This document shows positions 37,329 through 46,690 of a DNA stretch of 64,000 nt, piece after piece. Under the pieces are notes generated by a model. The model saw nothing but the letters and a program-made list of their open reading frames with translations. It did no database searches and had not been told where the DNA came from. How positions within the stretch are numbered: position 1 is the stretch's first letter; every line of letters starts with the position of its first letter. Source of the DNA: Pseudomonas sp. (lineage in GTDB: Bacteria; Pseudomonadota; Gammaproteobacteria; Pseudomonadales; Pseudomonadaceae); contig VMRT01000009.1 in assembly GCA_007713455.1 (NCBI GenBank), forward strand, positions 310,001 to 374,000. Reading direction: 5' to 3'. Both the position numbers and the translations under genes were made by a program.

Positions 37329-38177
37329 CTACTCGATGCCCTTGCGCTGATCGCTCCACAGCAGGCTGGTGCACAACCCGCAGAAACGTCCGTAGAAGGT
37401 GCCACGCGCACTCTCGTCGTCCATCAGGTGATAACGGAACCAGGCCGTCGTCGGTCCGCGATAGGCCCCGCCATCACCCACCGGCTCGAAGTGGCTGACA
37501 TAGCGCCTTTCCCCCCAGAAGATCGGCACATTGGCGCGGGTATAGACCGGCTGCGCATTCAGATAGGGGATGGCGATCGTGTCGGCACCGCCGGACATCA
37601 GGAACATCGGCCCGCGCTGGTTGCGCTGCGACGATGAGTCATGGCCAAGACCGATGGTGTACGGCTGGATCGGCGCGGTGACCTTCACGCGATCATCCTG
37701 CCCGGCCATGATCGAGCCACCGCCGCCCTGGGAATGGCCCGATGTGGCGACCCGTCCGGTGTTCAGCACGCCGACGTAGGTGCCGTAGGTGCGATTGCTT
37801 TCCTGCACCAGGTAGTCGAGGCAGGCAAGCATGTCTCGCCCGGTGCCGGCGTTGGAGGTTTCCGCCGCGGCCACCACGAAGCCATGGCTGGCCCAGTGGG
37901 TCAGCAGCCCGGAATAGGTCGTCGGCCCGGTGCCGGTGCCATTACCCCACAGAATGATCGGGTGCCTGACACCGTTCTGGCCCAGCGTGCGTGGCCGGAA
38001 CACGCGGCAGCTCGGCCCCTCGCTCTGGCTGGTGACGGCGTAGGGGCCGGAACTGTCGAAGCTCGAAACCGAGGGAAATGGTGTCCCGGGCGTATCCGGT
38101 AGGGGGGCAGCGACGGCGGTTGCGGATAGGGCCACCAGAGCAGCGGCGCTCAGGTATCGGCGTGTGAACTTGTGCAT
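37329..38177 (-). CDS. Secreted cutinase (polyester hydrolase), P. mendocina type
   Basis: The 282-residue precursor has a signal peptide cut before APLPDTPG. The mature chain closely resembles the P. mendocina cutinase, known for cutin and polyester (PET) hydrolysis: GPYAVTSQSEGPSCR, HPIILWGNGTGTGPTTY, HWASHGFVVAAAETSNAGTG, the elbow GHSQGGGGS, and ERRYVSHFEPVG. Ser149, Asp199 and His229 of the precursor become 126, 176 and 206 after cleavage at residue 23, the triad numbers I recall for that enzyme. Cys266/Cys269 near the C-terminus (FCGLC) may form a disulfide. ATG 38177 fits the AGGA six bases upstream; ATG 38183 is too close. It appears inserted between the rlmI-like gene and ilvD. Confidence 0.88.
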   Translation of the reverse strand: MHKFTRRYLSAAALVALSATAVAAPLPDTPGTPFPSVSSFDSSGPYAVTSQSEGPSCRVFRPRTLGQNGVRHPIILWGNGTGTGPTTYSGLLTHWASHGFVVAAAETSNAGTGRDMLACLDYLVQESNRTYGTYVGVLNTGRVATSGHSQGGGGSIMAGQDDRVKVTAPIQPYTIGLGHDSSSQRNQRGPMFLMSGGADTIAIPYLNAQPVYTRANVPIFWGERRYVSHFEPVGDGGAYRGPTTAWFRYHLMDDESARGTFYGRFCGLCTSLLWSDQRKGIE

Positions 38178-38675
38178 CTGCATTCCTCATTCTTATCGTT
38201 GGTATAAGGACGCCTCACTCATCACCAGCTGCCCGCTACTCCGCAAAACGGGCACTCATGGCGAGGCGACCGCTCGCTGGTCAGCGGCACGACAAGGTGC
38301 AATCACCAGCGAAACGGTCGGGAATGGACTGTAGCGAGCGATCCTTGACCCGCCAGCCAAGTGGACGGGCGGTCACGCCCGGAAAACACCTGCCAATTCG
38401 CTGGCAAAACCTCCTGCCCAGCGGCGCCGGCCGGCTGGCATGCGGTATAGCGCAGCACCGGCAATCGTCCTGCCTGGCCCGAGCACAGGAACGTGCGTAG
38501 AATCGGTGATATCTCGCCATTCACCACACGGCGACCACTGAGCCCAGGCCCTACGAGCGTCTACCCGCCTCGACCCGGCCCCTTCCGAACGCACGGTCAC
38601 CCTCCGTTGCATCCGGCACAGGCGTTGCTCACCATATGCATACCTCCGATTACCTGATTAGCCGCAGGAACCGTC
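38178..38675. other. 498-bp gap without a gene, between cutinase and ilvD
   Basis: No credible reading frame was found. It holds the upstream region of the cutinase (a TTATAC-like -10 at 38202-38207, minus strand, with no good -35). Small inverted repeats are GCCCG-N13-CGGGC from 38231, CGGGCG-N4-CGCCCG 38366-38381 and TGCCA-N6-TGGCA 38391-38406. A TAGAAT -10-like box on the plus strand lies at 38498-38503. No branched-chain-rich leader peptide or T-box pattern was recognised before ilvD. Confidence 0.5.
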
Positions 38676-40514
38676 ATGCCCGATTACCGTTCGAAAACCT
38701 CCACGCACGGCCGCAACATGGCCGGCGCCCGCGCGTTGTGGCGCGCCACCGGCATGAAGGATGAAGACTTCAAGAAGCCGATCATCGCCATCGCCAACTC
38801 CTTCACCCAGTTCGTGCCCGGCCACGTGCACCTGAAAGACCTGGGCCAGCTGGTCGCCCGCGAGATCGAAAAAGCCGGCGGCGTGGCCAAGGAATTCAAC
38901 ACCATCGCGGTCGACGACGGCATCGCCATGGGCCACGACGGCATGCTCTATTCGCTGCCTTCGCGCGAGATCATCGCCGATTCGGTGGAGTACATGGTCA
39001 ACGCGCATTGCGCCGATGCCATCGTCTGCATCTCCAACTGCGACAAGATCACCCCCGGCATGCTGATGGCCGCCCTGCGCCTGAACATCCCGGTGGTGTT
39101 CGTCTCCGGCGGTCCGATGGAAGCCGGCAAGACCAAGCTGGCCAGCCACGGCCTGGACCTGGTCGACGCCATGGTCATCGCTGCTGATGAAAGCGCCTCG
39201 GACGAAAAGGTCGCCGAATACGAACGCAGCGCCTGCCCGACCTGTGGCAGCTGCTCCGGCATGTTCACTGCCAACTCGATGAACTGCCTGGCCGAAGCCT
39301 TAGGGCTAGCCCTGCCCGGCAACGGCTCGACCCTCGCTACGCACAGCGACCGCGAACAGCTGTTCCTGCGCGCCGGCCGCACCATCGTAGAGCTGTGCCA
39401 GCGCTATTACGGCGAGGGCGACGAATCAGTCCTGCCGTGCAACATCGCCAGCCGCCGCGCGTTCGAAAACGCCATGACGCTCGATATCGCCATGGGTGGC
39501 TCGACTAACACCATCCTGCATCTGCTGGCCGCCGCTCAGGAAGCCGAGGTCGACTTCGACCTGCGCGCCATCGATGCCCTGTCACGCAAGGTTCCGCAGC
39601 TGTGCAAGGTCGCGCCGAACATCCAGAAGTACCACATGGAAGACGTGCACCGCGCCGGCGGCATTTTCTCCATTCTTGGTGAGCTCGCCCGTGGCGGCCT
39701 GCTGCACACCGACGTCCCCACCGTGCACAGCCGGACGCTTGCTGAAGGCATCGCGCAGTGGGACATCACCCAGACCCAAGACGAAGCGGTGCACACCTTC
39801 TTCAAGGCCGGCCCGGCCGGTATTCCGACGCAGACGGCATTCAGCCAGTCGACCCGCTGGGACACCCTGGACCTCGACCGCGCCGAAGGCTGCATTCGCA
39901 GCGTCGAGCATGCCTATTCCCAGGAAGGCGGCCTTGCCGTGCTTTACGGCAACATCGCCCTTGACGGCTGCGTGGTGAAGACCGCCGGCGTGGACGAATC
40001 CATCCATGTGTTCGAAGGCACGGCCAAGATCTTTGAAAGCCAGGACAGCGCCGTCAAAGGCATCCTCAATGACGAGGTGAAGGCTGGCGACATCGTCATC
40101 ATTCGCTACGAAGGCCCGAAAGGCGGCCCGGGCATGCAGGAAATGCTCTATCCGACCTCGTACCTGAAGTCCAAAGGCCTGGGCAAGGAGTGCGCCCTGC
40201 TCACCGACGGCCGTTTCTCCGGCGGCACCTCGGGCCTGTCCATCGGCCACGCCTCGCCGGAAGCGGCTGCGGGCGGCGCCATCGGGCTGGTGCAGGACGG
40301 CGACAAGGTGCTGATCGACATCCCCAACCGCAGCATCCAGCTGCAGGTCAGCGATGAAGAACTGTCCCACCGCCGCATCGAGCAGGACAAGAAAGGCTGG
40401 AAACCCGCCCAGCCGCGCACCCGCAAGGTGACCACGGCACTCAAGGCCTACGCCCTGCTCGCCACCAGCGCTGACAAGGGCGCGGTACGCAACAAGGCGA
40501 TGCTGGACGGCTGA
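38676..40514 (+). CDS. ilvD: Dihydroxy-acid dehydratase IlvD
   Basis: This 612-residue iron-sulfur enzyme makes the 2-oxo acids in valine and isoleucine synthesis. Signatures are [29 protein letters not shown] (cluster cysteines) and the late [42 protein letters not shown] is the usual N-terminus. AGGAACC precedes ATG 38676. It is a single gene ending at a strong terminator. Confidence 0.97.
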   Translation: MPDYRSKTSTHGRNMAGARALWRATGMKDEDFKKPIIAIANSFTQFVPGHVHLKDLGQLVAREIEKAGGVAKEFNTIAVDDGIAMGHDGMLYSLPSREIIADSVEYMVNAHCADAIVCISNCDKITPGMLMAALRLNIPVVFVSGGPMEAGKTKLASHGLDLVDAMVIAADESASDEKVAEYERSACPTCGSCSGMFTANSMNCLAEALGLALPGNGSTLATHSDREQLFLRAGRTIVELCQRYYGEGDESVLPCNIASRRAFENAMTLDIAMGGSTNTILHLLAAAQEAEVDFDLRAIDALSRKVPQLCKVAPNIQKYHMEDVHRAGGIFSILGELARGGLLHTDVPTVHSRTLAEGIAQWDITQTQDEAVHTFFKAGPAGIPTQTAFSQSTRWDTLDLDRAEGCIRSVEHAYSQEGGLAVLYGNIALDGCVVKTAGVDESIHVFEGTAKIFESQDSAVKGILNDEVKAGDIVIIRYEGPKGGPGMQEMLYPTSYLKSKGLGKECALLTDGRFSGGTSGLSIGHASPEAAAGGAIGLVQDGDKVLIDIPNRSIQLQVSDEELSHRRIEQDKKGWKPAQPRTRKVTTALKAYALLATSADKGAVRNKAMLDG

Positions 40515-40537
40515 TCAGCTGGTTTACCGCTGAAAAA

Positions 40538-40571
40538 TGAAAAAGCCCGACCTTCGCGTCGGGCTTTTTCA
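40538..40571. terminator. Bidirectional Rho-independent terminator after ilvD
   Basis: GCCCGAC 40545-40551 pairs with GTCGGGC 40558-40564 around a 6-base loop, flanked by A-runs and T-runs on both sides (A-run 40540-40544, T-run 40565-40569). It serves ilvD and the convergent DUF4153 gene. Confidence 0.92.
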
Positions 40572-40582
40572 TGCTGAGCAGA

Positions 40583-42316
40583 CTATTCGGTGATTGCCGG
40601 CTCCAGCCGAATGCCGTCGATCTCCAGCGCCTTGAAGCGCGGCGCTACCACCTGCAAAGCGCCACGCTCGATCTGCTGCTTGAGGGTCTCGCCGTCGAGG
40701 GTTTGCTGATCGGTCGTGCGAAGGTGCCCGATCCATCGCCAGCCACCGGTCGCGTCATGCCCCAGTACCGTCACGATCCGCGGCCGCGCACCGCGTAGCA
40801 GCAGCACCTCGGGCTGGCTGTCGTCATCCAGATCGACGGCAAACAGGGCGCAGTCCCCGTCACAGCCCTGAGTCGCGATGGCCTGTGCCAACGCGCCACC
40901 GGCATCCTCGAGAGGCTCGCCGATCCAGGGCACAGGTGCGGTGTTGGCCATGTCGTGCTCGTGTCGCCAGTTCCAGTAGCTGTCGGCCTTGTCCAGTCGC
41001 TGCAGGTCTGCCTGCAGTTGCTCCCGTCGCGCGTCTGCGAGACCAGGCTCGACCACGCGCTGACGCAGCTTTTCGAGCTGGTCGCGACCGGGTTGCCCCA
41101 GCTGAAAGCGCAGTGCGCCGAGATCGGTGCGTTCTGCCGGCACCTGCTCGTCGAGCAGGCGCTGGTACTGGTTGGCTGCGCTGAGCTGCAACGGGCTCAA
41201 CGGCGGCAGATGCATGAGCAGCAACAGTGCCACCGAAACCAGCGCCAGCAGCGGATTGCTCTGGCGCAGGCCGGCCAGCCATCCATCCCGCCGTTGCAGC
41301 ACCGCTGCCATCAGCGCCAGCGCATGCAGCAGGGCAACCAGCGTCGCACCGACCGCCACCACCCGATCAGGCGTGAGCCCGTACTGGCCGATCCGCAGCC
41401 AGAGCGCGTAAATCGCAAGCCCTGCCAGAAGCGGCAGGCACAAGGAGCTGGCGTCGACCAGCAGGCGCAGCGCTCGCGGGTAATGCACCGCTTGCCGGCC
41501 ATCCTGAATGACGCCGTTGAGCAGCGCGACATGGGCGAACACCATGGCCAGCAGGATCGGCGTCGCGTGGCGGGTCTCCCACAACGGCTGCAGCCCGGTA
41601 AAAGGCAGGCAGACCACGAACAGCAGCAGGATCAGCACCGTCAGCGGCAGCAGGAAGCGACACATGGCCTGCAGCACATTGCGCAGCGCATCGACCAGCT
41701 GGCCGCGCTCCAGCCCGATCCAAAGCCCGATGGCGACAACCGTCGCGCTGGCGATCCAGATAAAGCCGGAGGACTCGAACAGCGTTGCGAAGATCCTGAT
41801 GCCGACCAGCTTGAACAAGCCGGCCCAGAGCCAGATCAGCAACCAGAACGCCGCCAGCATCAGCAGCGCCATGAACAGCAACAGCGCGTTGTTGATGGCA
41901 TGCCGGTACAGCGCGGCGTAGTCGACACGCCAGCGATGATCGACATCCCGCGCCTGGATGAAGGGTGTCAGCACATAAGCCAGGATCAGGTTGCTCCAGA
42001 GCAGCAGGGTGCCGACGGATTCACCCAGGTAATACCAGCGCGGCTGGTCGAACTGCAGCGCGAGGCCGCCCGCCAGCACGGCCGGCAACACGGCAGCGGC
42101 AAGCACCAGGCGCCAGCGCCCGGCCGCGCGCAGATCACCCCAGAGCAGCTGCACCTGCCAGCCGCCAATCACCGTGAAGGCCAGCAGTGCCGAGCACAGC
42201 ACGCGCCAGCCAGCAGCGTGCGGCCACGCCTCGCTGGCCGCCCAGAGCGTCAACCCCTGCAGCAATCCGACCGCCAGATAGACTTTCAGCGGTCGAGCTT
42301 CGCCTGTCTGTTCCAT
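40583..42316 (-). CDS. DUF4153 multi-pass membrane protein
   Basis: The 577-residue protein has about ten to twelve membrane segments in residues 10-390 (for instance WRVLCSALLAFTVIGGWQVQLL and LLPLTVLILLLFVVCLPF). A soluble C-terminal part (about 395-577) has LGALRFQLGQPGRDQLEKL and a DLDDDSQPEVLLLRG-type FG-GAP-like stretch. It matches DUF4153 proteins found after ilvD in Pseudomonas. ATG 42316 fits AAGGA six bases upstream; ATG 42322 overlaps that site. Function is unknown. Confidence 0.78.
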   Translation of the reverse strand: MEQTGEARPLKVYLAVGLLQGLTLWAASEAWPHAAGWRVLCSALLAFTVIGGWQVQLLWGDLRAAGRWRLVLAAAVLPAVLAGGLALQFDQPRWYYLGESVGTLLLWSNLILAYVLTPFIQARDVDHRWRVDYAALYRHAINNALLLFMALLMLAAFWLLIWLWAGLFKLVGIRIFATLFESSGFIWIASATVVAIGLWIGLERGQLVDALRNVLQAMCRFLLPLTVLILLLFVVCLPFTGLQPLWETRHATPILLAMVFAHVALLNGVIQDGRQAVHYPRALRLLVDASSLCLPLLAGLAIYALWLRIGQYGLTPDRVVAVGATLVALLHALALMAAVLQRRDGWLAGLRQSNPLLALVSVALLLLMHLPPLSPLQLSAANQYQRLLDEQVPAERTDLGALRFQLGQPGRDQLEKLRQRVVEPGLADARREQLQADLQRLDKADSYWNWRHEHDMANTAPVPWIGEPLEDAGGALAQAIATQGCDGDCALFAVDLDDDSQPEVLLLRGARPRIVTVLGHDATGGWRWIGHLRTTDQQTLDGETLKQQIERGALQVVAPRFKALEIDGIRLEPAITE

Positions 42317-42414
42317 GCACATTCCTTTTGCCGGTGATTGCGCCGTCTGATCGCGGCGGGTTGCAGCGTGCTACCCGCCCGGACGGGCCGCAACGCAGGT
42401 GCGACAGCACTTGA

Positions 42415-43533
42415 TCAGGTCGCCAATGGCTCAGGGTCGAGCAGCCCGCAGACGTGTCCGGCAATCGCGAGACAGGCGGTCAGTCCCGGCGATTCGATGC
42501 CGAACAGATTCACCAGGCCGGCAATGCCGTGCTGCGCCGGGCCATCGATGCGAAAGTCCGCGGCCGCCTCGCCGGGCCCGCTGATCTTCGGGCGGATGCC
42601 GGTGTAGGCCGGTTGCAGCGAATCGTCCGGCAGCCCCGGCCAGTAACGGCGGATCGCCGCGTAGAAGCCATTGGCCCGTTCCGGCTCGATGCGGTAGTCC
42701 AGGTCCTCGACCCACTGCACATCCGGGCCGAAACGCGCCTGACCCGCCAGGTCCAGGGTCAGGTGCACGCCAAGCCCGCCGGGTTCCGGAAGCGGATAGA
42801 CCAGATGGCGAAACGGTGTGCGCCCGGCCAGGTTGAAATAACTGCCCTTGGCGAAGTACTGCCGCGGCCGCGCCACCGGGCCCAACCCCAAGGTGTGCGC
42901 GGCGAGGATGGGCGCGCCATGCCCGGCGCAGTTCACCACGGTGCGGGCCAGCAGCTGCAGCGGATCGGCGCCGCCAATCCAAACATGCAGCCAGTCGTCA
43001 CTGGCGGCGATAGCCGTTACCGGCGCGTTCAGCGCCAGCACCGCGCCGTGGCGCTCGGCATCGCCCAGCAGTGCCAGCATCAGCGCGTGGCTGTCGATGA
43101 TGCCGGTGCTTGGCGAAAGCAGCCCAGCCACCGCATGTAGCTGCTGTTCCAGCGCCAGCACCTCGTGGCCATCCAGACGTTGCAGATCGTCGACCCCATT
43201 GGCCTGCGCGTGCCGCTGCAATTGCTCCAGCGCAGCGATCTGGGCCTCGTCGGTGGCGACGATCAGCTTGCCGCAGCGGCGATAGGCCACGCCGTGGCTG
43301 TCGCAGAAATCGTAGAGCTGACGGCGCCCGGCGACGCATAGCCGGCCTTTGAGCGAGCCCTGCGGGTAGTAGATGCCGGCGTGGATGACTTCGCTGTTGC
43401 GCGCGCTGGTAGCGGTGCCGAAAGCCGCCTCGGCTTCCAGTATCAGCACCTCGCGCCCAGCCAGCGCCAGCTCGCGTGCTACCGCCAGCCCGACCACTCC
43501 CGCACCCACCACCACGCAATCCACTCGATCCAT
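42415..43533 (-). CDS. FAD-dependent oxidoreductase, L-2-hydroxyglutarate oxidase-like
   Basis: This 372-residue DAO-family flavoprotein starts [32 protein letters not shown] (Rossmann GxGxxG and the ribose-binding glutamate), followed by [28 protein letters not shown], a block typical of LhgO/L2HGDH-like proteins. A C-terminal [23 protein letters not shown] closes the FAD site. The likely reaction is oxidation of a 2-hydroxy acid with electrons to the quinone pool; the substrate is not certain. ATG 43533 is used; the extension to 43608 looks non-coding. Confidence 0.82.
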   Translation of the reverse strand: MDRVDCVVVGAGVVGLAVARELALAGREVLILEAEAAFGTATSARNSEVIHAGIYYPQGSLKGRLCVAGRRQLYDFCDSHGVAYRRCGKLIVATDEAQIAALEQLQRHAQANGVDDLQRLDGHEVLALEQQLHAVAGLLSPSTGIIDSHALMLALLGDAERHGAVLALNAPVTAIAASDDWLHVWIGGADPLQLLARTVVNCAGHGAPILAAHTLGLGPVARPRQYFAKGSYFNLAGRTPFRHLVYPLPEPGGLGVHLTLDLAGQARFGPDVQWVEDLDYRIEPERANGFYAAIRRYWPGLPDDSLQPAYTGIRPKISGPGEAAADFRIDGPAQHGIAGLVNLFGIESPGLTACLAIAGHVCGLLDPEPLAT

Positions 43534-43631
43534 GCCAGACTCCTCGACCCGAGGGTCCCAAGCCTGCCGCAACCACAGCGGCCGGCCAAGGGTCGGATGC
43601 CCTAACAATGTCTTTTCAAGGGAAAACCGGC

Positions 43632-44087
43632 ATGCGCATCGGCCTGATCTCCGACACTCACGGTCTGCTCCGCCCGGAGGCGTTGGCGGCGCTGCAGGGT
43701 TGCGCGCAAATCATTCACGCCGGCGATATCGGCAAACCGCAGGTGCTCGACGGGCTGTGTGCCATCGCGCCGCTGGAGGCGATTCGCGGCAATATCGATA
43801 CGGCCGAATGGGCACGGGAGCTACCCGAGCGACTGGATCTGCGCATCGGCGGTCTCAGCCTGCACGTGCTGCACGACCTCAGGCAGCTGGATATCGACCC
43901 GCTCGCCGCCGGCATCGACGTGGTGATCGCCGGCCACTCGCACAAACCGAAGGTCGAGCGGCGCGACAGCGTGCTCTACATCAACCCTGGCAGCGCCGGT
44001 CCGCGACGCTTCAGCCTGCCGATCAGCCTGGCGCTGCTGGAGTTGAACGACGGTGATGCACAGGTCGAGCTGATCAGCCTCAGCTGA
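43632..44087 (+). CDS. YfcE/MJ0936-type metallophosphoesterase
   Basis: This 151-residue calcineurin-like phosphodiesterase has the five metal blocks: SDTHG (Asp8, His10), HAGDIG, RGNID, and VIAGHSHKP, with [12 protein letters not shown] following. The small size and single domain match YfcE-like phosphodiesterases. ATG 43632 is chosen with AGGGA eight bases upstream; ATG 43608 in the same frame would add eight residues. The gene ends with an eight-base overlap with the convergent YitT gene. Confidence 0.86.
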   Translation: MRIGLISDTHGLLRPEALAALQGCAQIIHAGDIGKPQVLDGLCAIAPLEAIRGNIDTAEWARELPERLDLRIGGLSLHVLHDLRQLDIDPLAAGIDVVIAGHSHKPKVERRDSVLYINPGSAGPRRFSLPISLALLELNDGDAQVELISLS

Positions 44088-44727
44088 CGCCCATGTAGCG
44101 ATCGGCGCGGTGATTGATCGCCAGCACCAGATTCAAAGCCACGGCGCCGAGTACCGACAGCAGCACCTTGTCCGCCGGCACGACGAACACCGCGGCCATG
44201 ACGATCAGCGCGTCGATACCCATCTGGAAGGTGCCGGCGCGCAGGCCGAAACGCTCCTGCAGGAACAGCGCGAGGATGTTCACCCCACCAAGACTGGCGC
44301 GATGGCGGAACAGGATCAGCAGGCCGATGCCGATGGCGAACCCGCCAAACACCGCGGCGTAGACCACATTCAGCTCGGCGAAGCGCACCCATTGCGGGGT
44401 CAGTTCGGCGAACAGCGAGACCAGCCCCACCGCGCAGACGGTGCGCAGGGTGAACTGCCAGCCCATGCGCCAGATCGCCAGCGCGTAGAACGGCAGGTTG
44501 AGCAGGAAGAACACTGGGCCGAAGGACCAGCCGGCCAGGTACTTGAGCAGGAACGCCAGCCCAACGGTGCCGCCGGTGAGCAGCCCGGCATGGCTGTAGA
44601 AGGCAATGCCAAGGGCGACCAGCGCGGTGCCGGTGAGCAGCGCCAGACCATCCTCCCACAGCGGGTGGCGGACGAAGATCGCGGCAACGCGCTCGGCTTC
44701 CGGGGCGTCGGATTTGTCAGGTTGCAT
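44080..44727 (-). CDS. YitT family membrane protein
   Basis: This 215-residue inner-membrane protein has five or six hydrophobic segments and the YitT pattern: GTALVALGIAFYSHAGLLTGGTVGLAFLLKY, FFLLNLPFYALAIWRMG, AVFGGFAIGIGLLILFRHRASLGGVNILALFL. The N-terminal 20 residues are acidic and cytoplasmic. Bacterial YitT-like proteins are probably transporters of unknown substrate. It is convergent with the phosphoesterase gene. Confidence 0.82.
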   Translation of the reverse strand: MQPDKSDAPEAERVAAIFVRHPLWEDGLALLTGTALVALGIAFYSHAGLLTGGTVGLAFLLKYLAGWSFGPVFFLLNLPFYALAIWRMGWQFTLRTVCAVGLVSLFAELTPQWVRFAELNVVYAAVFGGFAIGIGLLILFRHRASLGGVNILALFLQERFGLRAGTFQMGIDALIVMAAVFVVPADKVLLSVLGAVALNLVLAINHRADRYMGVS

Positions 44728-44814
44728 GAGATTTCTCGTTACGACAGCGACGGGCCAGCATAGAAGCTGCGGCCCGCGAAAGATTTGGCGCCGATCAAGC
44801 GAAGAGGGTGCCGG

Positions 44815-45333
44815 TCAGCTCTGTTTTTGCCAGGTTTCGAAACGGTAGGCTGGTGCCTCGCCCTCAGCCGGATGTGGCTGGCTTTCGACGCACTGCCACT
44901 CAGCCTCGTCGAAGACCGGAAAGAACGCATCGCCTTCAGGAGCCGCATCGATACGCGTGAGGTAGAGCCGCTGCGCCTGCCCCAGCGCCTGGGCGTACAG
45001 CTGCGCACCGCCGATCAACATCAGCTCGTCGACGCCCTGCTCACGCGCCCACTGCTCGGCACGCACCAGCGCGGCATCCAGGTCGGTGAAGGTTTCCGCG
45101 CCGTCGAGCTGCAGATCCGCCTGGCGACTGACCACCAGGTTGAGCCGCCCCGGCAGCGGACGGCCGAGCGAATCCCAGGTCTTGCGGCCCATGATGATCG
45201 GTTTGCCGAGGGTCATGGCCTTGAAATGCTTGAGATCGGCGGGCAGGTGCCAGGGCATGCGGTTGTCGAGGCCGATCACGCGGTTCTGCGCGAGGGCGGC
45301 AATCATGGCGAGGGGAAGGCGGGTCTGATTCAT
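44815..45333 (-). CDS. folA: Dihydrofolate reductase FolA
   Basis: This 172-residue DHFR has PLAMIAALAQNRVIGLDNRMPWHLPADLKHFKAMT (active-site Trp and Asp of the helix B region), PIIMGRKTWDSLGRPLPGRLNLVVSR (NADPH binding) and LMLIGGAQLYAQAL. ATG 45333 (MNQTRLPLAM) is preferred to 45360. No acquired-resistance features (dfr cassette, attC) surround it; it is the chromosomal housekeeping gene. Confidence 0.95.
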   Translation of the reverse strand: MNQTRLPLAMIAALAQNRVIGLDNRMPWHLPADLKHFKAMTLGKPIIMGRKTWDSLGRPLPGRLNLVVSRQADLQLDGAETFTDLDAALVRAEQWAREQGVDELMLIGGAQLYAQALGQAQRLYLTRIDAAPEGDAFFPVFDEAEWQCVESQPHPAEGEAPAYRFETWQKQS

Positions 45334-45420
45334 GGCGGCGAGAATAGCAGAGCGATGCAACTTGCCGAAGCTGCCAGCCGTTCGTCGGCTTCATCGCCTT
45401 GCAATACAAGCGGCACCGCA

Positions 45421-45438
45421 GCGTCAAAGTCCGGTCAT
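45421..45438 (+). promoter_or_regulatory. Possible Pho box upstream of glpQ
   Basis: Two GTCAA/GTCAT-type half sites spaced 11 bases (GCGTCAA-N4-CGGTCAT) match the CTGTCAT-N4-CTGTCAT consensus at 10 of 14 positions. The sequence ten bases downstream is a poor -10 (CAGGCT), so this is tentative. Confidence 0.3.
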
Positions 45439-45482
45439 GCAAGTGCCTCAGGCTGTGACATCCAAACCGAGGAGATGCCGAA

Positions 45483-46598
45483 ATGGCCCGCAAGACCACC
45501 GCTCCCCTTCGCCGCTGGCTCACCGCCTGCACCCTGCTGCTTCCACTGGCCGGCTTCGCTGCGGCGGATGAACACACCGCGAAACACCAGGCCGCGCGCG
45601 GCGAGCCGACCCCGCTGGTGATCGCCCACCGCGGCGCCAGCGGCTACCTGCCTGAGCACACCCTGGCCGCCTATGCGCTGGCCGTTTTCCAGGGCGCCGA
45701 CTATATCGAGCCGGACCTGGTGATGACCCGCGACGGCCAGATCGTCGCCCGACACGACAACGAACTGGGCCTGACCACCGACGTCTCGCAGCGCCCCGAG
45801 TTTGCCGATCGCAAGCGCACCCAGCAGGTCGATGGCGTCACCCTTACCGGCTGGTTCAGCGAAGATTTCACCCTCGCCGAACTGAAGACCCTGCGCGCCA
45901 TCGAGCGCATCCCGGATATCCGCCCGGGCAACGCGCGCCTCGACGGCAGCCTGGAAATCCCGACCCTGCAGGAGATCATCGACCTGGTGAAAACCCTGCA
46001 GCTCAGTCAGGGCCGGCGCATCGGTCTGTACCCGGAAACCAAGCATCCGACGCACTTCCAGCAGCTCGGCCTGGCCATGGAAAAGCCGCTGGTGCGCATC
46101 CTCACCCGCAACGGCTACGTCGGGCGGCAGGCGCCGGTGTATATCCAGTCGTTCGAAGTGGACAACCTCAAGACCCTCAGCCGCCTGACCCAGCTGCGCC
46201 TGGTGCAGCTGTTCAGCTCCGGCCAGCCGTATGATCAGCAGGTACGCGGTAGCAAGCTGACCTATGCGCAGATGGCCACGCCCGCGGGGCTCAAGGACAT
46301 CTCCCGCTACGCCGCCGGCGTCGGTCCGGAGAAGAGCTACATCATCCCGCGTGATGCCAACGGCAACCTCGGCACGCCGACCGGCTTCGTCGCCGCCGCC
46401 CACGCCGCCGGCCTCAAGGTCCACCCGTACACCTTCCGCGCGGAGAACGCCTTCCTCCCGGCCAACCTGCGCAGCAGCGACAAGCGCCATGAGCGCGGCG
46501 ACAGTGAAACGGAGATTCGCGCCTTCCTCGACGCCGGTATCGATGGCCTATTCATCGACCAGCCGAACATCGCCGTGCGCCTGCGCAACGCCGACTGA
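45483..46598 (+). CDS. glpQ: Periplasmic glycerophosphodiester phosphodiesterase GlpQ
   Basis: The 371-residue precursor has a signal peptide (RRWLTACTLLLPLAGFAAA). The GDPD active site is IAHRGASGYLPEHT (catalytic His), IEPDLVMTRDGQIVARHD (metal Glu/Asp and second His), and YPETKHPTHF. The GlpQ-specific insertion is present, including VTLTGWFSEDFTLAELKTL. It releases glycerol 3-phosphate from glycerophosphodiesters, supplying carbon and phosphate. GAGGAG is eight bases before ATG 45483. A weak Pho box lies upstream, and a strong terminator follows. Confidence 0.93.
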   Translation: MARKTTAPLRRWLTACTLLLPLAGFAAADEHTAKHQAARGEPTPLVIAHRGASGYLPEHTLAAYALAVFQGADYIEPDLVMTRDGQIVARHDNELGLTTDVSQRPEFADRKRTQQVDGVTLTGWFSEDFTLAELKTLRAIERIPDIRPGNARLDGSLEIPTLQEIIDLVKTLQLSQGRRIGLYPETKHPTHFQQLGLAMEKPLVRILTRNGYVGRQAPVYIQSFEVDNLKTLSRLTQLRLVQLFSSGQPYDQQVRGSKLTYAQMATPAGLKDISRYAAGVGPEKSYIIPRDANGNLGTPTGFVAAAHAAGLKVHPYTFRAENAFLPANLRSSDKRHERGDSETEIRAFLDAGIDGLFIDQPNIAVRLRNAD

Positions 46599-46607
46599 GG
46601 GCCCCAG

Positions 46608-46634
46608 CGGGGAGCCGAAACGGCTCCCCGTTTT
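46608..46634 (+). terminator. Rho-independent terminator of glpQ
   Basis: A perfect 10-bp stem, CGGGGAGCCG 46608-46617 with CGGCTCCCCG 46621-46630, has a 3-base loop and is followed by TTTT. Confidence 0.9.
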
Positions 46635-46690
46635 CCCGTTCCCCACGGCAGCGGTTATCCTCAAGGCACGACCCGCCAGCGAGATGCCGT

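Noticed and set aside
38437-38455. Sigma54 promoter (GG-N10-GC) before ilvD
   Set aside because: GG/GC spacing is near but the TTGCA half is TAGC, and no enhancer-binding gene is nearby.
38258-38500. 80-residue plus-strand open frame in the ilvD upstream gap
   Set aside because: No ribosome-binding site, atypical composition (arginine/proline-rich) and no recognisable family.
44815-45333. Acquired trimethoprim-resistance dihydrofolate reductase
   Set aside because: Synteny with chromosomal folA and absence of integron or cassette sequences point to the housekeeping gene.
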